The translations under genes were made by a program, and so were the position numbers. Below are positions 10,036 to 21,934 of a stretch of DNA of 64,000 nucleotides, piece by piece. The stretch is from positions 26,751 to 90,750 of the forward strand of contig JAUCBJ010008736.1 of the NCBI GenBank assembly GCA_032718475.1. Direction: 5' to 3'. The stretch's first letter is position 1; each line of letters opens with the position of its first letter. Source of the DNA: Nemertoderma westbladi. Its lineage: Eukaryota; Xenacoelomorpha; Nemertodermatida; Nemertodermatidae. Under the pieces are notes generated by a model that was not told where the DNA came from, did no database searches, and saw only the letters and a list, made by a program, of their open reading frames with translations.

Positions 10036-11173
10036 ATGACACGCCGACAATGCCAACAAACCAATGACACTGAGCAAACTCAGGACGCTCCAAGGTTAGG
10101 GAAGGGGAGGTACACCACCACATACTCCCACCGAGAGGGACGCAACCATCTGGGAGGCTGCTACACTGGATCTGTCACAGGGGTACAGGTTGGTTGAGAA
10201 CAAGGAACACAGATGGGTACGAGGGAACAAAGAACGCGAGTCGACAGGAGATGACGACGACGGCGAGTGTACCGGGAGAACCAGCCAACAAGAGGCTATC
10301 GGTGGTGAGCAACCCATTGCAGCAACTGGCGGCTGGCGGTACGACGCCGCATGAGGAGGGGAAATCCAGGAAGAGGACGTCACCGATAGCAACCATCTGA
10401 GGAGGGGTCACAACGCCTCCGCGAGGATCCTCAATGAAGCAAAGAAGGATGGGAAAGTAGAGAAAGCTAAGTTAATCATCAAACTCATTGAGCCCAATAA
10501 ACATTTTCAGTATTTAGCCCAATTTTGGCAGGGAGAACTAGCAAATCAGAGGATGAGGGAGGTTGCCACGGAACTGTGTGAATTGAAGCGATCAGGAATT
10601 GTAGCCTATGATAGAGTGTATGTAGGGCCATATCTGATTGATACACGGGGAATTAAGTTAGTGGGATGGGTGGGTTCGAACAATACTGATCTTGAGGTGA
10701 ATCTATAGGATTCGGTGTCATCCATCAGTAGGGCCAATACGGCCAGTAAAAAGAGTAAAAGTAGTAAAATTAGTAGATCCAGTAGGCAACGGGGGTCTGT
10801 CACAACCAAAAAGTCCACAGCAAGAAGGCTGTTGGAGATTGATGTGGAGTGTCAGTTGGACATTGTCATGTTAGATCAGAAAGAGTTAGAAAGGCATTTG
10901 GAAGAGAGGAGTGCATTGTTAGAAAGGGAGTTGGTGAGAGAGTGTAAGGAGAGGGCCAAGAGAGTGGTGAATGAGTGTAGTGAGCGGGTTGTGAGAGAGG
11001 TGGACAAATGTAGAGAGTGGGCTGTGAGAGAAGCGGACGAGTATAGAGAGCAGGCTGCGACAGAAGCAGATGAGTGTAGTGAGCGGGCTGCTAGAGAAGC
11101 GGACAGGGTTGAGAGGGAAAACATCCTAGCAAACCAGAGTGTTAAAGAGGATAAGGAAAGAGAGATAGTTTGA
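10036..11173 (+). pseudogene. Gag-like coiled-coil ORF, decayed
   Basis: One plus frame is open from about 10355 to 11173 except for a single TAG at 10706-10708. The part before the TAG contains a compact segment (FQYLAQFWQGEL, VYVGPYLIDTRG). The part after it has a Ser/Lys/Arg-rich stretch (SSISRANTASKKSKSSK) and then a long highly charged coiled coil of ~15-residue repeats (READEYREQA, TEADECSERA). Serine-rich linker plus coiled coil resembles the N-terminal region of LTR-retrotransposon Gag proteins of the BEL/Pao kind, but no zinc knuckle, protease or polymerase follows. An ATG frame at 10036 (53 codons) and another at 10194-10400 could be shifted upstream pieces. GC content is higher than in neighbouring DNA. 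A host coiled-coil gene remains possible. Confidence 0.4.
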
Positions 11174-11559
11174 GAAGAGAATGTGGGATGATAATGCATA
11201 GCCGGTTACGGTGATTAATGCAGTATCAAGCGAAACAGAAACGCGGATTAGAACTGGCGAAAATGGGTTTATCAGAAAGCGAAGTTAGTTCGGGCAGTAT
11301 ATACTAAGAACCAGGTATGATGGAAACGATGATAATGATGGCTGTCCCAACGCAACAAATTAATAATGAGAGGGGGGGGGGGGGTGGGGGGAGTAAATAC
11401 CCCACAGATGTCGGCAGGGGGGGTGAAACAAATGAGCCAGGACTCCCAATGATGGAGGAGAATAGAGGATCAGCGAATATCTATGAGGCTGTACAATAAG
11501 GTGGAAATTTGCACTTTTTTTCGAATTTGTGTTGGAACCAGGGTGGGAAAGTTGTGAAA
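11174..11559. other. Spacer between gag-like frame and transposon end
   Basis: Contains a G-run at about 11371-11383 and a short frame (11317-11499) of no recognisable family. Confidence 0.4.
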
Positions 11560-14011
11560 TCGGTCAATAATAACTACTACAAAGTTTTACAAAATTTCAT
11601 CAAAATCTTCAACTCTCTCACGACTTTCCAAAATTTAAAAATTTTGTAATTTGATGCAAGCCTTTATTTTTTACTGAACCATGCAAAAGTATCTTTAAAA
11701 GAGTCAATGGGAGCTGTGAAAACCTTTTGATTTATTTTGGTTTTTATCTTCACCTGCCTCCAGAGGTGACAAAATGGACAAAAAGTGCAAAAACTTAACA
11801 AAGTTTTACAAAAAAAGTACTCTTGTACTTCCAAGTACTATTTTAAGCCTACTGCGTACTTGATTTGCTAAACATTACCACAAATACTAATAAAGAGATG
11901 GCGGGATTTTTAAAATTGTTGTTGATGAGTGTACTGCCAGGTGATGATGGCATTCTGAAATCAGTAATTCACTTTTTACATACTCTAAAGTCCATCTTGA
12001 CATACTGACATAACATGTTAGTATTAGTACTGTTATGTCATTTCAGAATTTACTTTTGCTACTTGTATCGATTTATCAAAGACCAAATGATCAATTGTAC
12101 CAGAAACATAACTGTCATCTTTAACTAGGTAGGCCTATCTGTTTCTGGTACACACAACTGTGTTTAGTGAACAGCTTGTTAGGGCAATTTATTAGCCAAA
12201 TTTGGACAGTAGGCCTATACACAAATTTCAAATTATAATTCATGGACATACATGTAAGTCTAATCTCACTATTAGTTATTGAATACCAATATAAGTTATA
12301 AGTTAAACTTGTAAGCTGGCCCCCTCAACATGTCAGTGGATCTTACACCATCCACAATTGGAATACATATTGATACAAGGCCTAAGTGTCCTATATTTGG
12401 GTATGCAACGGAACTGCCTAAAAATAAGCTGCCTACATATCGTGACATATTGCCTTGCTTTCTAAACTTGCGACAACCATTTAGATGAGGATCAGCTGGA
12501 AATAAAAAAAACTGCTGAAATATCTGCCAGTGTTGCTAAACATGTTGCAGAGGTGTGGCACCAAGCATCCATTCCAACAATACATTATAAAAAGTTAATC
12601 CAGATGGTATCAAAATATTACGAAAAGTAGCAGAAACTCCTTAAGAACATTAAGGGTTGTTCTCAGACTGAGGCTTTTAAGTTAAAGTAAATCGATTTTA
12701 AAATGGGTGGAGATTTGTTATTCGATGTTGCATCCTGTAGGTGTGTAAACTTTGTAGAATGTCATTGTGATAAAGCTCTAAAGATACCTGTTATAGAACG
12801 TGCATTCATTACTGACCAAAGAAGTTCTCGACGAATGGCCATTGGAGGGGTCGATATTAAAGAAACTGAATTGAGACATAAACGCAACCTTCGGAAACAG
12901 GCTAATAAAGCTACTAACCTCGGTGACAATGCTACAGATCCTGTCCAAGTTGATACTGCTTCCAGTTCTACAGTATCTGATCCAGATTCTGATAACAATT
13001 TTGTAGCCACAATTCGAAAACAAAGTAAACCATCAATATCCATGTTATCTAGAGAGTGTGACCGTTATGGAGTGTCAGACCGTGCTGGTGCAGCTATTGC
13101 TACAGCCATTCTTGAAGATATTGGCATGGTTGGTCAGGAATCTTCTGATCTTGTTGTAGATCGCTCAAAGTTACGTAGAGAACGTTCAAAGCACCATGCA
13201 GGTTTACAAAGTTCCATAGCTGTCGAAGTCAAAGGCCTCTACTTTGATGGGAAAAAGAACAGCACTAGAACACAGACAAAGGTAGGAACTAGAGTCTTCC
13301 CACGAATGAGAAGTGAAAATAATATTGCTCTGGTAGAAGAACCTGGTTCAAAGTATCTTGGGCATGTGGCGGCAATTTCAGAACAGTCGGTAGATGTACT
13401 TATTTCAATAGAAAGTTTTTTCAATCGAAATTACATTGCGATTATTGATCTAGATTGTGTGGGGAGTGATGGCACTAATGTAAATATAGGTAAGTATAGA
13501 GGCATCATCCGCCATCTGCAAGAATCAGTGAAGCACCCAGTCTGTTGGTTCATTTGTTTACTCCATTGTAATGAATTACCATTACATCATTTATTTTCTC
13601 ACTTGGATGGCACAACATCTGGTCCGAACACATTTACCGGGCCAATAGGAGGTCAGCTGGCATTGTGTCACCATCAACCAATTGTGAAATATAAATCCAT
13701 TGATGGACCACATCTACCACCGATTATAGACAAATATAAGGACCTCAGCTGCGATCAGAAGTATCTGTACGAGATAGTGCATGCTGTTAAGTCTGGCAGC
13801 TGTTCTGACACTATTGCACATTGGACCCCAGGTCCAATATCCCATTCCAGATGGTTAACGGTAGTAAGTCATCTCCTTCGTCTCTATGTATCCACTCAGG
13901 AACCCACTGACACTTTAGTAACGCTGTCCACATTTGTTATTAAGGTGTATGCGCCAGTATGGTTTGAAATCAAGTATCTGGTTATTCTTTCATGGAGCTT
14001 GTCATTTAGCT

Positions 14012-16960
14012 TGGCTTGCAGGGGTATATGGCCTGGCCAGGCAGATGGTGATCTACCAATGGCTGGTCAGGAGTAGAGTGTTCTCATATCCACCCTGAGA
14101 GCACTTCACTGCGACCTGCACCTGGCAGCAGGGGTACAGGGCATGATCCAGCAGATGAGCTGCACAGCCAATGGTGGGCCATGTGCGCCAGAGTAGATAT
14201 GGGTGATTAAAGTAAATTTGATGAATCCAACTGCACATGCAGCATTGGACAAAATAGACCAAATCTCTAACTGCATCATCCGTTGCCACTTTTCATGTTC
14301 TGGAAGACTGGCTAAGAAGTTTCCTAAGGTGGTTCTGATTGTGTGCTACTCTTCAACTAGTATTGCCCCTGTAGAGGTGGAAAATTTCTACTACAATCTA
14401 TAAGCAGCTACTGATGGAGTGGATCAGCATGCATTCTTAACATTCCTGGGAGACTTTAATGCAAGTCTGCATCAATCACCTACATCGCTCTGGGTCTATA
14501 GCAATAGTGTTAACCGAAATTCTGTCCATCTTTAGGATTTTATCTCTGGAAATGGATTATTTTCGGCTGGAACTCAGTTCAAGAAGCGAACTGGAAAGCT
14601 ATGGACTCATAGTGGGCCCAGTGGTCACAAGTCCCAGATAGACCATATTCTGTTTCGTAGGAAATACAGGAGCTCTTTACAAGACTGTAATGCATTTACA
14701 CTTCGACCCTTCTCCAGTGATCACCACCTTATTGTGGCCAAGGTAAGACTTAGTCTGCGTGCTAGCAGAACAATGAAATCTGCCTTGCCGCGGCATGACT
14801 GGTCCTCTCTGTTGCAACAGCCAAGTGTGAGATCCAGCTTCACACTACAGCTGAGCAACAGGTATGAGGTTCTTGCCTCAGAGCGTCAGATCACTGTTAG
14901 GGCTATACTGCCTTCACAGAAGCAGTTAAGTTAGCAGCTGCAGAAACAGTTCCTGTATACCCTCGAAACAGGAAAAGGGCCCCCTGGACTGACAACAAAA
15001 TTCAGAAGTGCCGAAATTATCTATATAAGGCACATAAAGAGTCATGACTCAAACAGTCTATAGCGGCCAAGAATGCAGTTAAGGCGGCATCTAGGTCCCT
15101 GAACAGGCAGTACTCTGTTAATCTACAGGAGCTAATAAACCAACAGGTTGATGCCATCAATGATGCTGACGACAGCAGGCAATCATCCCAGGCATGGAAA
15201 TCGATAAACTTGCATACTGGGAGGAAAAGCCAACCAACCACCAAGGTTAAGGCTGAATCACCAGCCGATCGCCTCAATAATGGTTGGAAGGCCCACTTTG
15301 AAAAGCTCCTCAATAATGACAGAGTATTGCCTGATAACTTATTTAAGTAAAAGACTTGTTTATAGAAGTAAAAGTGTCTGAGTCTGTACTCCCAGATATT
15401 CCCATTGGCGATATCTCCTTTGCAGAAGTGAAGGCTGGTGCAAAGAGCATTAAGACCAATCGTGCCAGTGGAGTAGATGGTGTTCCCCCTGAGGTCTTTA
15501 AAATACCCGAGTGTTTACAGCTCATCTATCCCATCATAATAGACATATACCGAACAACAAGAGTCCCACAAGAAATGAAAACAAATAAGTTGGTGCCAGT
15601 TCCCAAGAAGGGCAACCTAACACTCTATGGTTCTTTTTGGGGAATCTCATTGATCTCGATTGCTGCAAAGCTATACAATAGAATTCTATTAAATCGCATC
15701 AGGGATCCCATTGAGAGACTGCTCCGTGGAAATCAGAATGCGTTCCATAAAGGTTGTGGGACCATGGAGCCCATTTTGGCACTTAGAAGGATAATTGAAG
15801 AGTTATCAAAAAAGAAAGACAGGCATCTGGCTGTTATCTTTGTTGACTTCTTCAAGGGCTTTGATGCAGTCTATCGCTCACGTATATTCATCATACTTTC
15901 ATTATATGGGATTCCTGATGAAATTATTGCAGCAATCAGATCAGTATACGATGGTTCGACAACATTTGTGTCTACTGTTGACAGTGACACAGAGCCATTT
16001 GAAGTATTATGGGGTGTCTTCCAGGGAGACACATTTGCACCATTATTGTTCATAATTGTGGTTGACTATGTTCTACGCATGTCCTTAGATCATCATAATG
16101 ATGATGGGGTGAGTTAACTTCACCTACTGGCTCCAGAAGTCGAGGAAATCCTGCCAAGTACCTAACTGATCTAGACTTTGCTGATGACTTAGGAGTACTC
16201 TGAGAATCACTAGAGGGAGCCCAACGGCTCCTCAGCTCATTAGAACATGCTGCTTCTAGTGTTGGTCTTTTTATTAACTCCAGAAAGACCAAAATTTTGA
16301 TAGTTAACTTTGAAAGTCCTTTGCAAGTCTCTGATCGGATGAGCATAACTGGGGATCATGGATCCGGAAGTCAGGTGAGGACCTTCGAATACATAAGGGA
16401 AAGGCATGGGCAGCCTTGAATAGGCTTTCCAGGATTTGGAAGTCACCGAGAATTAATCGGAAACTTAAGGTCCGTTTATTTAGAGCAGCAGTAGTTCCAG
16501 TACTCCTCTATGGGAGTCCATGCTGGGCTCTAACAGCTGGGGACACCAAATGTCTGGATGGCACATTCACAAGAATGCTACGCCGGGTTCACTGTGTCAA
16601 GTACAATGCACACATCTCCAACCATACACTATATAACATTGGAGGTATCTCATTGGTTCCCCCAAGCTTGACACTAGAACAAAATTGCCTCCGCTTTGCA
16701 GGACATTGCTTTCGCCGTGAGGACCAGCCATTGCATAATCTTGTTCTTTGGCAGCCTCATGGAGTGAATAAGCATGGTTGACAGCCCATGACTTTCTTGA
16801 GGCGCATCTTAAAGGACACTGGCCTTGAAAATGCAGATGATCTAGCAAATGCCATGGGTGATAGGGAGTTGTGGCTGCGCAGCCGACACAACTCCGGCAC
16901 ATACAAGCCGGCACAGCATTCTTAAAAATGCAGCTGCAATGCAGCATGCCGATCCTAGTA
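14012..16960 (+). mobile_element. LINE-A copy 4, inside the transposase-like ORF
   Basis: Starts in the family leader (GGCTTGCAGGGGTATATGG), lacks ~630 bases of leader/endonuclease start (jump near 14205), then covers endonuclease (GDFNA near 14455, SQIDHILF near 14635), reverse transcriptase (FVDFFKGFDAV near 15840) and C-terminus. The FADD box sequence is present near 16180 but the frame around it is broken (premature stop at 16114, TGA near 16201). A further ~60-base deletion lies near 16348. Flanks carry ATTTAGCT at 14004-14011 and 16964-16971, a target duplication, so the element inserted by target-primed reverse transcription into the older transposon. Confidence 0.88.
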
Positions 16961-17370
16961 GTTATTTAGCTAAGATGATTTCCTATTGTAACTACTTACC
17001 AGATCATCTTATATCAATTGTCCAAGATGTCATTCAGAGAAATGGGTATTTTGGACATCCTGAGAACTTTCTTCTCGCGATGATTAATGATGAACACAAA
17101 CACAAACACATCCGACAGCTAGGGATAGACGAATTCTTGCTGCCAAGAGAGTTTGACGCCAGAGAAGACCCCATACAAAAAATTCGGGTATTTGCACCAC
17201 CGCCATTAAACTTTAATATCACTGAATCAGATTACATCGGACTTGTTGATTGGTAAGTAGTAAAGAAATTTGTTCCTCCATTGCCGCGCAAGCTTACTGT
17301 TGAGGAGTTGACTGTACTCTGTACCTCTGGTGACATCATCGATCTACCAAAATTTCCCAATCACACTCAA

Positions 17371-17540
17371 GCTGTAGAAAGGATTATACGACTGATATCA
17401 CAAGCAGCTTCTACACTTGTTAGTGGAGACCGTCATGATGGCTACATATGTTATCGATCAGCTGTAGAAAGGATTATACGACTGATATCACAAGCAGCTT
17501 CTACACTTGTTGGCGGAGACCGTCATGATGGCTACATACG
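17371..17540 (+). repeat. 90-bp in-frame tandem duplication
   Basis: Two copies (17371-17460, 17461-about 17540) of a segment starting GCTGTAGAAAGGATTATACG; the period is exactly 90 bp, so the frame is kept and the block VERIIRLISQAASTLV occurs twice. The copies differ at only a few positions, indicating a recent event within the pseudogene. Confidence 0.9.
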
Positions 17541-18060
17541 TTCTAAGTTGGAGTCCCGGTCTTTGATTCCTTCATACCAAACAAAGAAAGACTATAAATT
17601 AACTACCTAAACTATGATCATTCAACTCAACTCTTAAATCTGCAGAGCCGTGTGTGTCTGTAGACTATGTAATATAAACTGATCAATGGTAGTCTTGGGG
17701 TCTAATCTCAATCAGTATTATCTACTTGAATATGTCATAGTATAATGGTCTTTCAGAAATAAATATATTGAATATTGTTGTAGTCCAAAGTTATTTAAGT
17801 TTCTCATAATTTACAAAAGCTCATTTTACATTTTTGACACTTTGCACCCCAAATTGTTAACAATTGCCATCCCTTGAGGGAGGTGAAGATGTTAACCAAA
17901 ATTGTTAAAAAAAATTTGCAGTTACTTTTGACTCTCTTGAAAGATTTTATTGCCAGGTACAGTCAAAAATAAACGCTTGTATCAAATTACAAAATTTTAA
18001 AAATTTTTGAAGGCGCGCACCAATTTTCAAATTTTTGACGTCACTAATAATGACATTGTG

Positions 18061-18879
18061 TAGTACCAGACCTAGAAGAAGACGGCTAAATCCTGATGGA
18101 CTTGGACCAGAGCCTAAAGTCGAACAAATTAAATAACTTACTTAAATACAAATAATTAAGTATCAATAAATAAAAGACCAGAGGTGTCACTTATGACACC
18201 CGTTTGGGCCTCTAGGTGATGGTTGGACAACACTGATGACCCATTGTGTCAGGGCGCTAATCGGTCTGATTAATTAGAATAATCAATTAAACCCTAATTA
18301 GGAGTCATAAGACACCTATTGGGGATTAAATGTGCTAACTAATTGATGACAAAAGTCAATTAGGGTCTAATTAGCCTAATTGCGAGGTGTCACCCTGACA
18401 GTCTCGCGACAATGACACCCAATAACACCCTATGAGTGATAATTGGGTGTCATTGGGTGTCATATGACACCCAATGGGTGTCAGTGGGGTCCAACTGTCA
18501 CCGAGCCGGCCAAACCCCTACTACTGCGGAGAATCGCCAGTTGATCCGAGAGAACCGCTATCTTATCTATTTGAAGACAATTAAGGCAAAAGCAGAAGTT
18601 TCGGCTCTTACTGGTATGCTGCCAACCGCGGCTCCGGATGGCATGGTGGATGCAGCTGCGGATATTTTGTTTCTGGAGACTATTTGTGAATCTGAAAACA
18701 GTGCTAAATATACAGTAATATAATATAATTGTTTAATATAATATACTGTGCAATTCATCATTCATTATGTAATTTACATTAGTCTAGAGTACAGTACAAT
18801 GGTTTGCTAGTTTGATATGTAATTTGGAAACAATGAAATGTGCGTCACGATATGTTTGACCATTTTATGAACCAGAATA
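18061..18879. other. Spacer rich in inverted TGTCA motifs
   Basis: 18187-18490 holds many GGTGTCA/TGACACC pairs, including a perfect 22-bp palindrome at 18453-18474 with core GGGTGTCATATGACACCC. A plus frame at 18436-18723 ends with NRQLIRENRYLIYLKTIKAK, a heptad-like stretch; it converges on the Harbinger transposase and might be the accessory Myb-like protein of that element, but no Myb/SANT Trp pattern is visible. Confidence 0.4.
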
Positions 18880-19938
18880 ATATTCACTGCTATCTAATTC
18901 CTCCACATTCTCATCTTACTCAAACTATTCACCCCTTATTTTGGCAATATTGTGCAATACGAAACCAGCCGAAATTACGCAGCAGACTCGAACTGGCTGC
19001 ATTCTAATTTAGCCATGCAAGCAATGGAACTTTCTCTTTAACTGCCTAAATGCCCTTTCAACTGTATTGCGTGTCTTGATTTGCGCCCGATTGTATTTAA
19101 TTTCCGCTTTAGTCTGTGGGTTGAGAAGCATAGTTAAAAGAAGAGGTGTATACGGATAGCCACTATCGCCTAAAATTAGTTCCTTTCATTTTCCCTGACA
19201 AATACGGCGTCATGGGCACTTTCTGGCCAATCAGCGACCATGTTCAAAAATTAACATTTTACATCACAAATTGCCTGAACGTTAATGCTACTGTACCCCT
19301 TTCTGTTAAGGTAGTATGGCGCTTGATCGCCGTAAGGAGCAGGAATTTTCACATGAGTTGCGTCAATGGCGTTAGTAACTCCAGCAATTTCAAAGAATTC
19401 TGCTTAAACTTTTGAATTTCGAGGGGGGTAGAAGGGAATTCCACAAACTGGTTTAATTTTCGGGTCAGGGTGATTGAACTAGTGGATGATTTGTGAATTG
19501 TCAAACTGTCTCCAGCTAGCTGGCTAGATTTAGGAAGCTCACACTTGCATAAAATCTTAGGGCCACTGCTACAGTAGCTTCAACTTCAACAGTCAGGCCT
19601 TTGTTTCCAGCTTGGATTCTGTCGAGTTCAGGACGAATCAGGTTGCAGATATACCGAAATTTGTCCTTGCAGAACCGGAATCGGTCATAAAGTTCTGTTT
19701 CATTATACAGTTCGTAAATGTTTGGCAGCGTGGGGTACGATTTCCTATTCTGAGGGCGACGGCTTGGTAAACATAATATTGGTAACACTGAAATTTCCGC
19801 TAATATTAAATAATTGTAATAATAGCTAATAATAAATTCACTAAGTTTTCTAAGCTTTTTCGTTTTTGGCAGACTTAAAAATGAACACTTATCTCTAAAT
19901 TGTAAGTATCTACTTAAGTTAAGAAAATTGTTGTGCAA
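18880..19938 (-). pseudogene. PIF/Harbinger (HARBI1-like) transposase, broken
   Basis: Reading the minus strand from 19938: an N-terminal part with ELYDRFRFCKDKFRYICNLI; after a shift near 19520 a FVEFPSTPLEIQKF segment; after another shift the catalytic block [12 protein letters not shown] with the first Asp and [18 protein letters not shown]; then near 19170 the second block LILGDSGYPYTPLLLTMLL, and TRNTVERAFRQLKRKF with the family's usual C-terminal pattern. An in-frame TAA near 19006 precedes RMQPVRVCCVISAGFVLHN. Blocks are in the order of Harbinger nucleases, which act with a Myb-like partner. At least two frameshifts and two stops make it inactive. The sequence at 20000-20013 (AGTGCAACCAGGCC) may be the right terminus. 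Confidence 0.85.
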
Positions 19939-20103
19939 CGCAATACCAATTTTTATCGTACTTAAACTTAATTTAAGTTTTCTACTTAACTTAAGTCAAT
20001 GAGTGCAACCAGGCCATAGTTGTTTAAAGTTTAAGGAACAATAGGGTTGGTGCGCGAAAATATTGTTGGGCTAGAAACAATTGAATAAGGGGTAACAAGG
20101 TGC

Positions 20104-20225
20104 CCTGAATCGAGTGGCGGGGTGTGTTTTTTGTAGAAGTTGATCTGAATCGAGTGGCGGGTTGTGTTTTTTGTAGAAGTTGATCTGAATCGAGTGGCGG
20201 GTTGTGTTTTTTGTAAAAACACGAG
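20104..20225. repeat. 40-bp tandem repeat, ~3 copies
   Basis: Three copies of a 40-bp unit beginning CTGAATCGAGTGGCGGGTTG, the last one diverging after 32 bases. Confidence 0.9.
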
Positions 20226-21459
20226 GAAACTGTCTAAGTAGCAGGTTTAAGTAAGCGCGGGAATCCAATTTTGAAAATCGGCTGTGATTGGCTGCTACAG
20301 ATTTGACGTCATTACGAAGTGATCTGATAATTTTTTATCTTGGTTTCTATGGATAGATAGACTTTCGATCGAATCAAATAGACATTTAATCTCAATAATT
20401 TCATACGTGGTTGTGGATATGGATATGTGGGTATGTGGAATTCATACGTGGCTTGTATCAATTGAGAGCGGAGAGTCTTTTGCGTCTTTTGACACTACAA
20501 TCACTTTCATGATTTATTTGTTGAAGGTATTATAGCAGTATGGTATGTGTCAGTGCATTTAGAAAGAAACCCGACTTGCGGGTCAAGTGTCACTTTTAGA
20601 GTTACCGTATATACTGTATACCATGAGAGGCGCAATTTAATTGTGGTTCAGTTGCAACTACAACCGTTTCGATTCGATTATCCGTTCAAAAGTTATTAAT
20701 CAAAGAGTGTAATTGAATTGATTTTGATGATACGAATTATAAATATCTCTATAAAGGTCAAAAAACAGCGTCACAAATAATATTGGTCTTAGTATTTTAC
20801 AAATTAGAGCTGCCTTTGTCTGTTTGTCTGTCAAAAACTGTTAAAAAAATTATGATGACTTTGATCAATTGCTTGGAAATTTGTTTAGATTCATATAAAA
20901 TACTATCACATACCTATTTGGCCTACACGTTAGATAAATCATTTGATTAAATTATTTAAATTTATTAGTTATCAAACAATTTAATTGATAATTTAAAATT
21001 AAATTATAGGAAATTAATAACTATTTAGAGTCTGACGTCATTTAACGTTAGACTTGCGTTTTTTACAGACGCTGGGGGTAGAATGAAACCAATTTATTGT
21101 TTTGTGTATTAACTATATCAAACCTCACCAATCATTTTATACATGGTAACGAACGGTGTTTATTTTATTTAGCCACTCACACTGAATAAACGTAGTCAAT
21201 TTACGGTATATCGGTAATATAAATCGGTATAACGTAAGCTACCGGTAATGTATAATGACTAAACAAAACGATAACAAAACTATAAAAAAATAATACCAAA
21301 ATTGAATTAAATATTCAATATTGCATCGTTATAAATTCAATAATATTGCACATCACAATAATATATTGAAGAACATGTAAACTAATTAATATTGCAGTTA
21401 CAGTAGTTATATTATGGGAGTACAAAATAAAGACCTAAGATTAAACACCTTAAGACCAA
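20226..21459. other. AT-rich intergenic DNA, no gene seen
   Basis: No open frame with recognisable content on either strand and no clear repeat structure beyond short A/T tracts. Confidence 0.5.
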
Positions 21460-21835
21460 ACACCATACAAAAGTAAGACCCCCCCCCCCTCCCTGGTACA
21501 AAAGTAAAACCCCCCTGGTACAAAATTAAGACCCCCCAGGTACAAACGTTAGAACCCCAAAGGTACAAAAGTAAGACCCCCTGTTACAAACTTAAGACCC
21601 ACCCCAGGTTCAAAAGTAAGACCCTCCTGGTACAAAAGTATGACCCTTCCAGGTACAAAAGTAAGACCCACTAAAGTACAAATGTAAGACCCCCTGGTCC
21701 AAAAGTAAGACCCCCCTGGTACAAAAGTAAGACTCCCCTTGGTACAAAAGTAAGACTCCCCCCCACAAGTAAAAATGTAAGAACATCCCCCCCAGGTACA
21801 AAATTAAGACCCCAAGGTACAAGTTGAGTGATAGT
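21460..21835. repeat. Degenerate ~26-bp tandem repeat
   Basis: About 14 imperfect copies of GGTACAAAAGTAAGACCCCCC-like blocks with variable C-run length. A 76-codon minus frame over it is repeat-derived. Confidence 0.85.
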
Positions 21836-21934
21836 TGCATGACACTGAATTACAACACTATATTCCGGGGGACCTGCTGTAATAAATATTAACGTGACTA
21901 AATTACATTACAATTTTATATTCAAAAATGATTA

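Larger units (their letters stand above)
12330..17610 (+). pseudogene. Transposase-like ORF split by a LINE
   Basis: The reading frame starts at ATG 12330, shifts near 12485, has stops near 12630 and 12690, and is then open 12703-14011. It resumes after the LINE at 16964 and ends at a stop near 17610, with another shift near 13970 and near 17256. Conserved-looking blocks: LPTYRDILPCFLNLR at the N-terminus, LFDVASCRC, CWFICLLHCNELPLHHLF, SRWLTVVSHLLRLYVST, VIQRNGYFGHPENFLLAMI and HTQAVERIIRLI. These blocks belong to a widespread multicopy invertebrate protein family that I recognise only as uncharacterised (sometimes labelled Cc8L18.2-like). No DDE triad could be assigned by eye. Its position between inverted ends suggests it is the transposase. 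The damage indicates an inactive copy. Confidence 0.65.
11560..18060 (+). mobile_element. DNA transposon with long inverted ends, family unassigned
   Basis: The stretch 11605-11800 and the reverse complement of about 17830-18040 align: both read AAATTTTGTAATTTGATRCA, then an AAGCSTTTATTTTT block, a RAGAGTCAA block and a CATCTTCACCT-type block before a second A/T-rich part. Weaker similarity continues outward towards 11560 and 18060. The inverted ends enclose one decayed ORF of a multicopy invertebrate type (separate entry) and nothing else of its own. Removing the 2.95-kb LINE-A copy leaves an element of about 3.5 kb. Exact termini and target duplication were not determined. The superfamily is not recognised. 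Confidence 0.65.
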
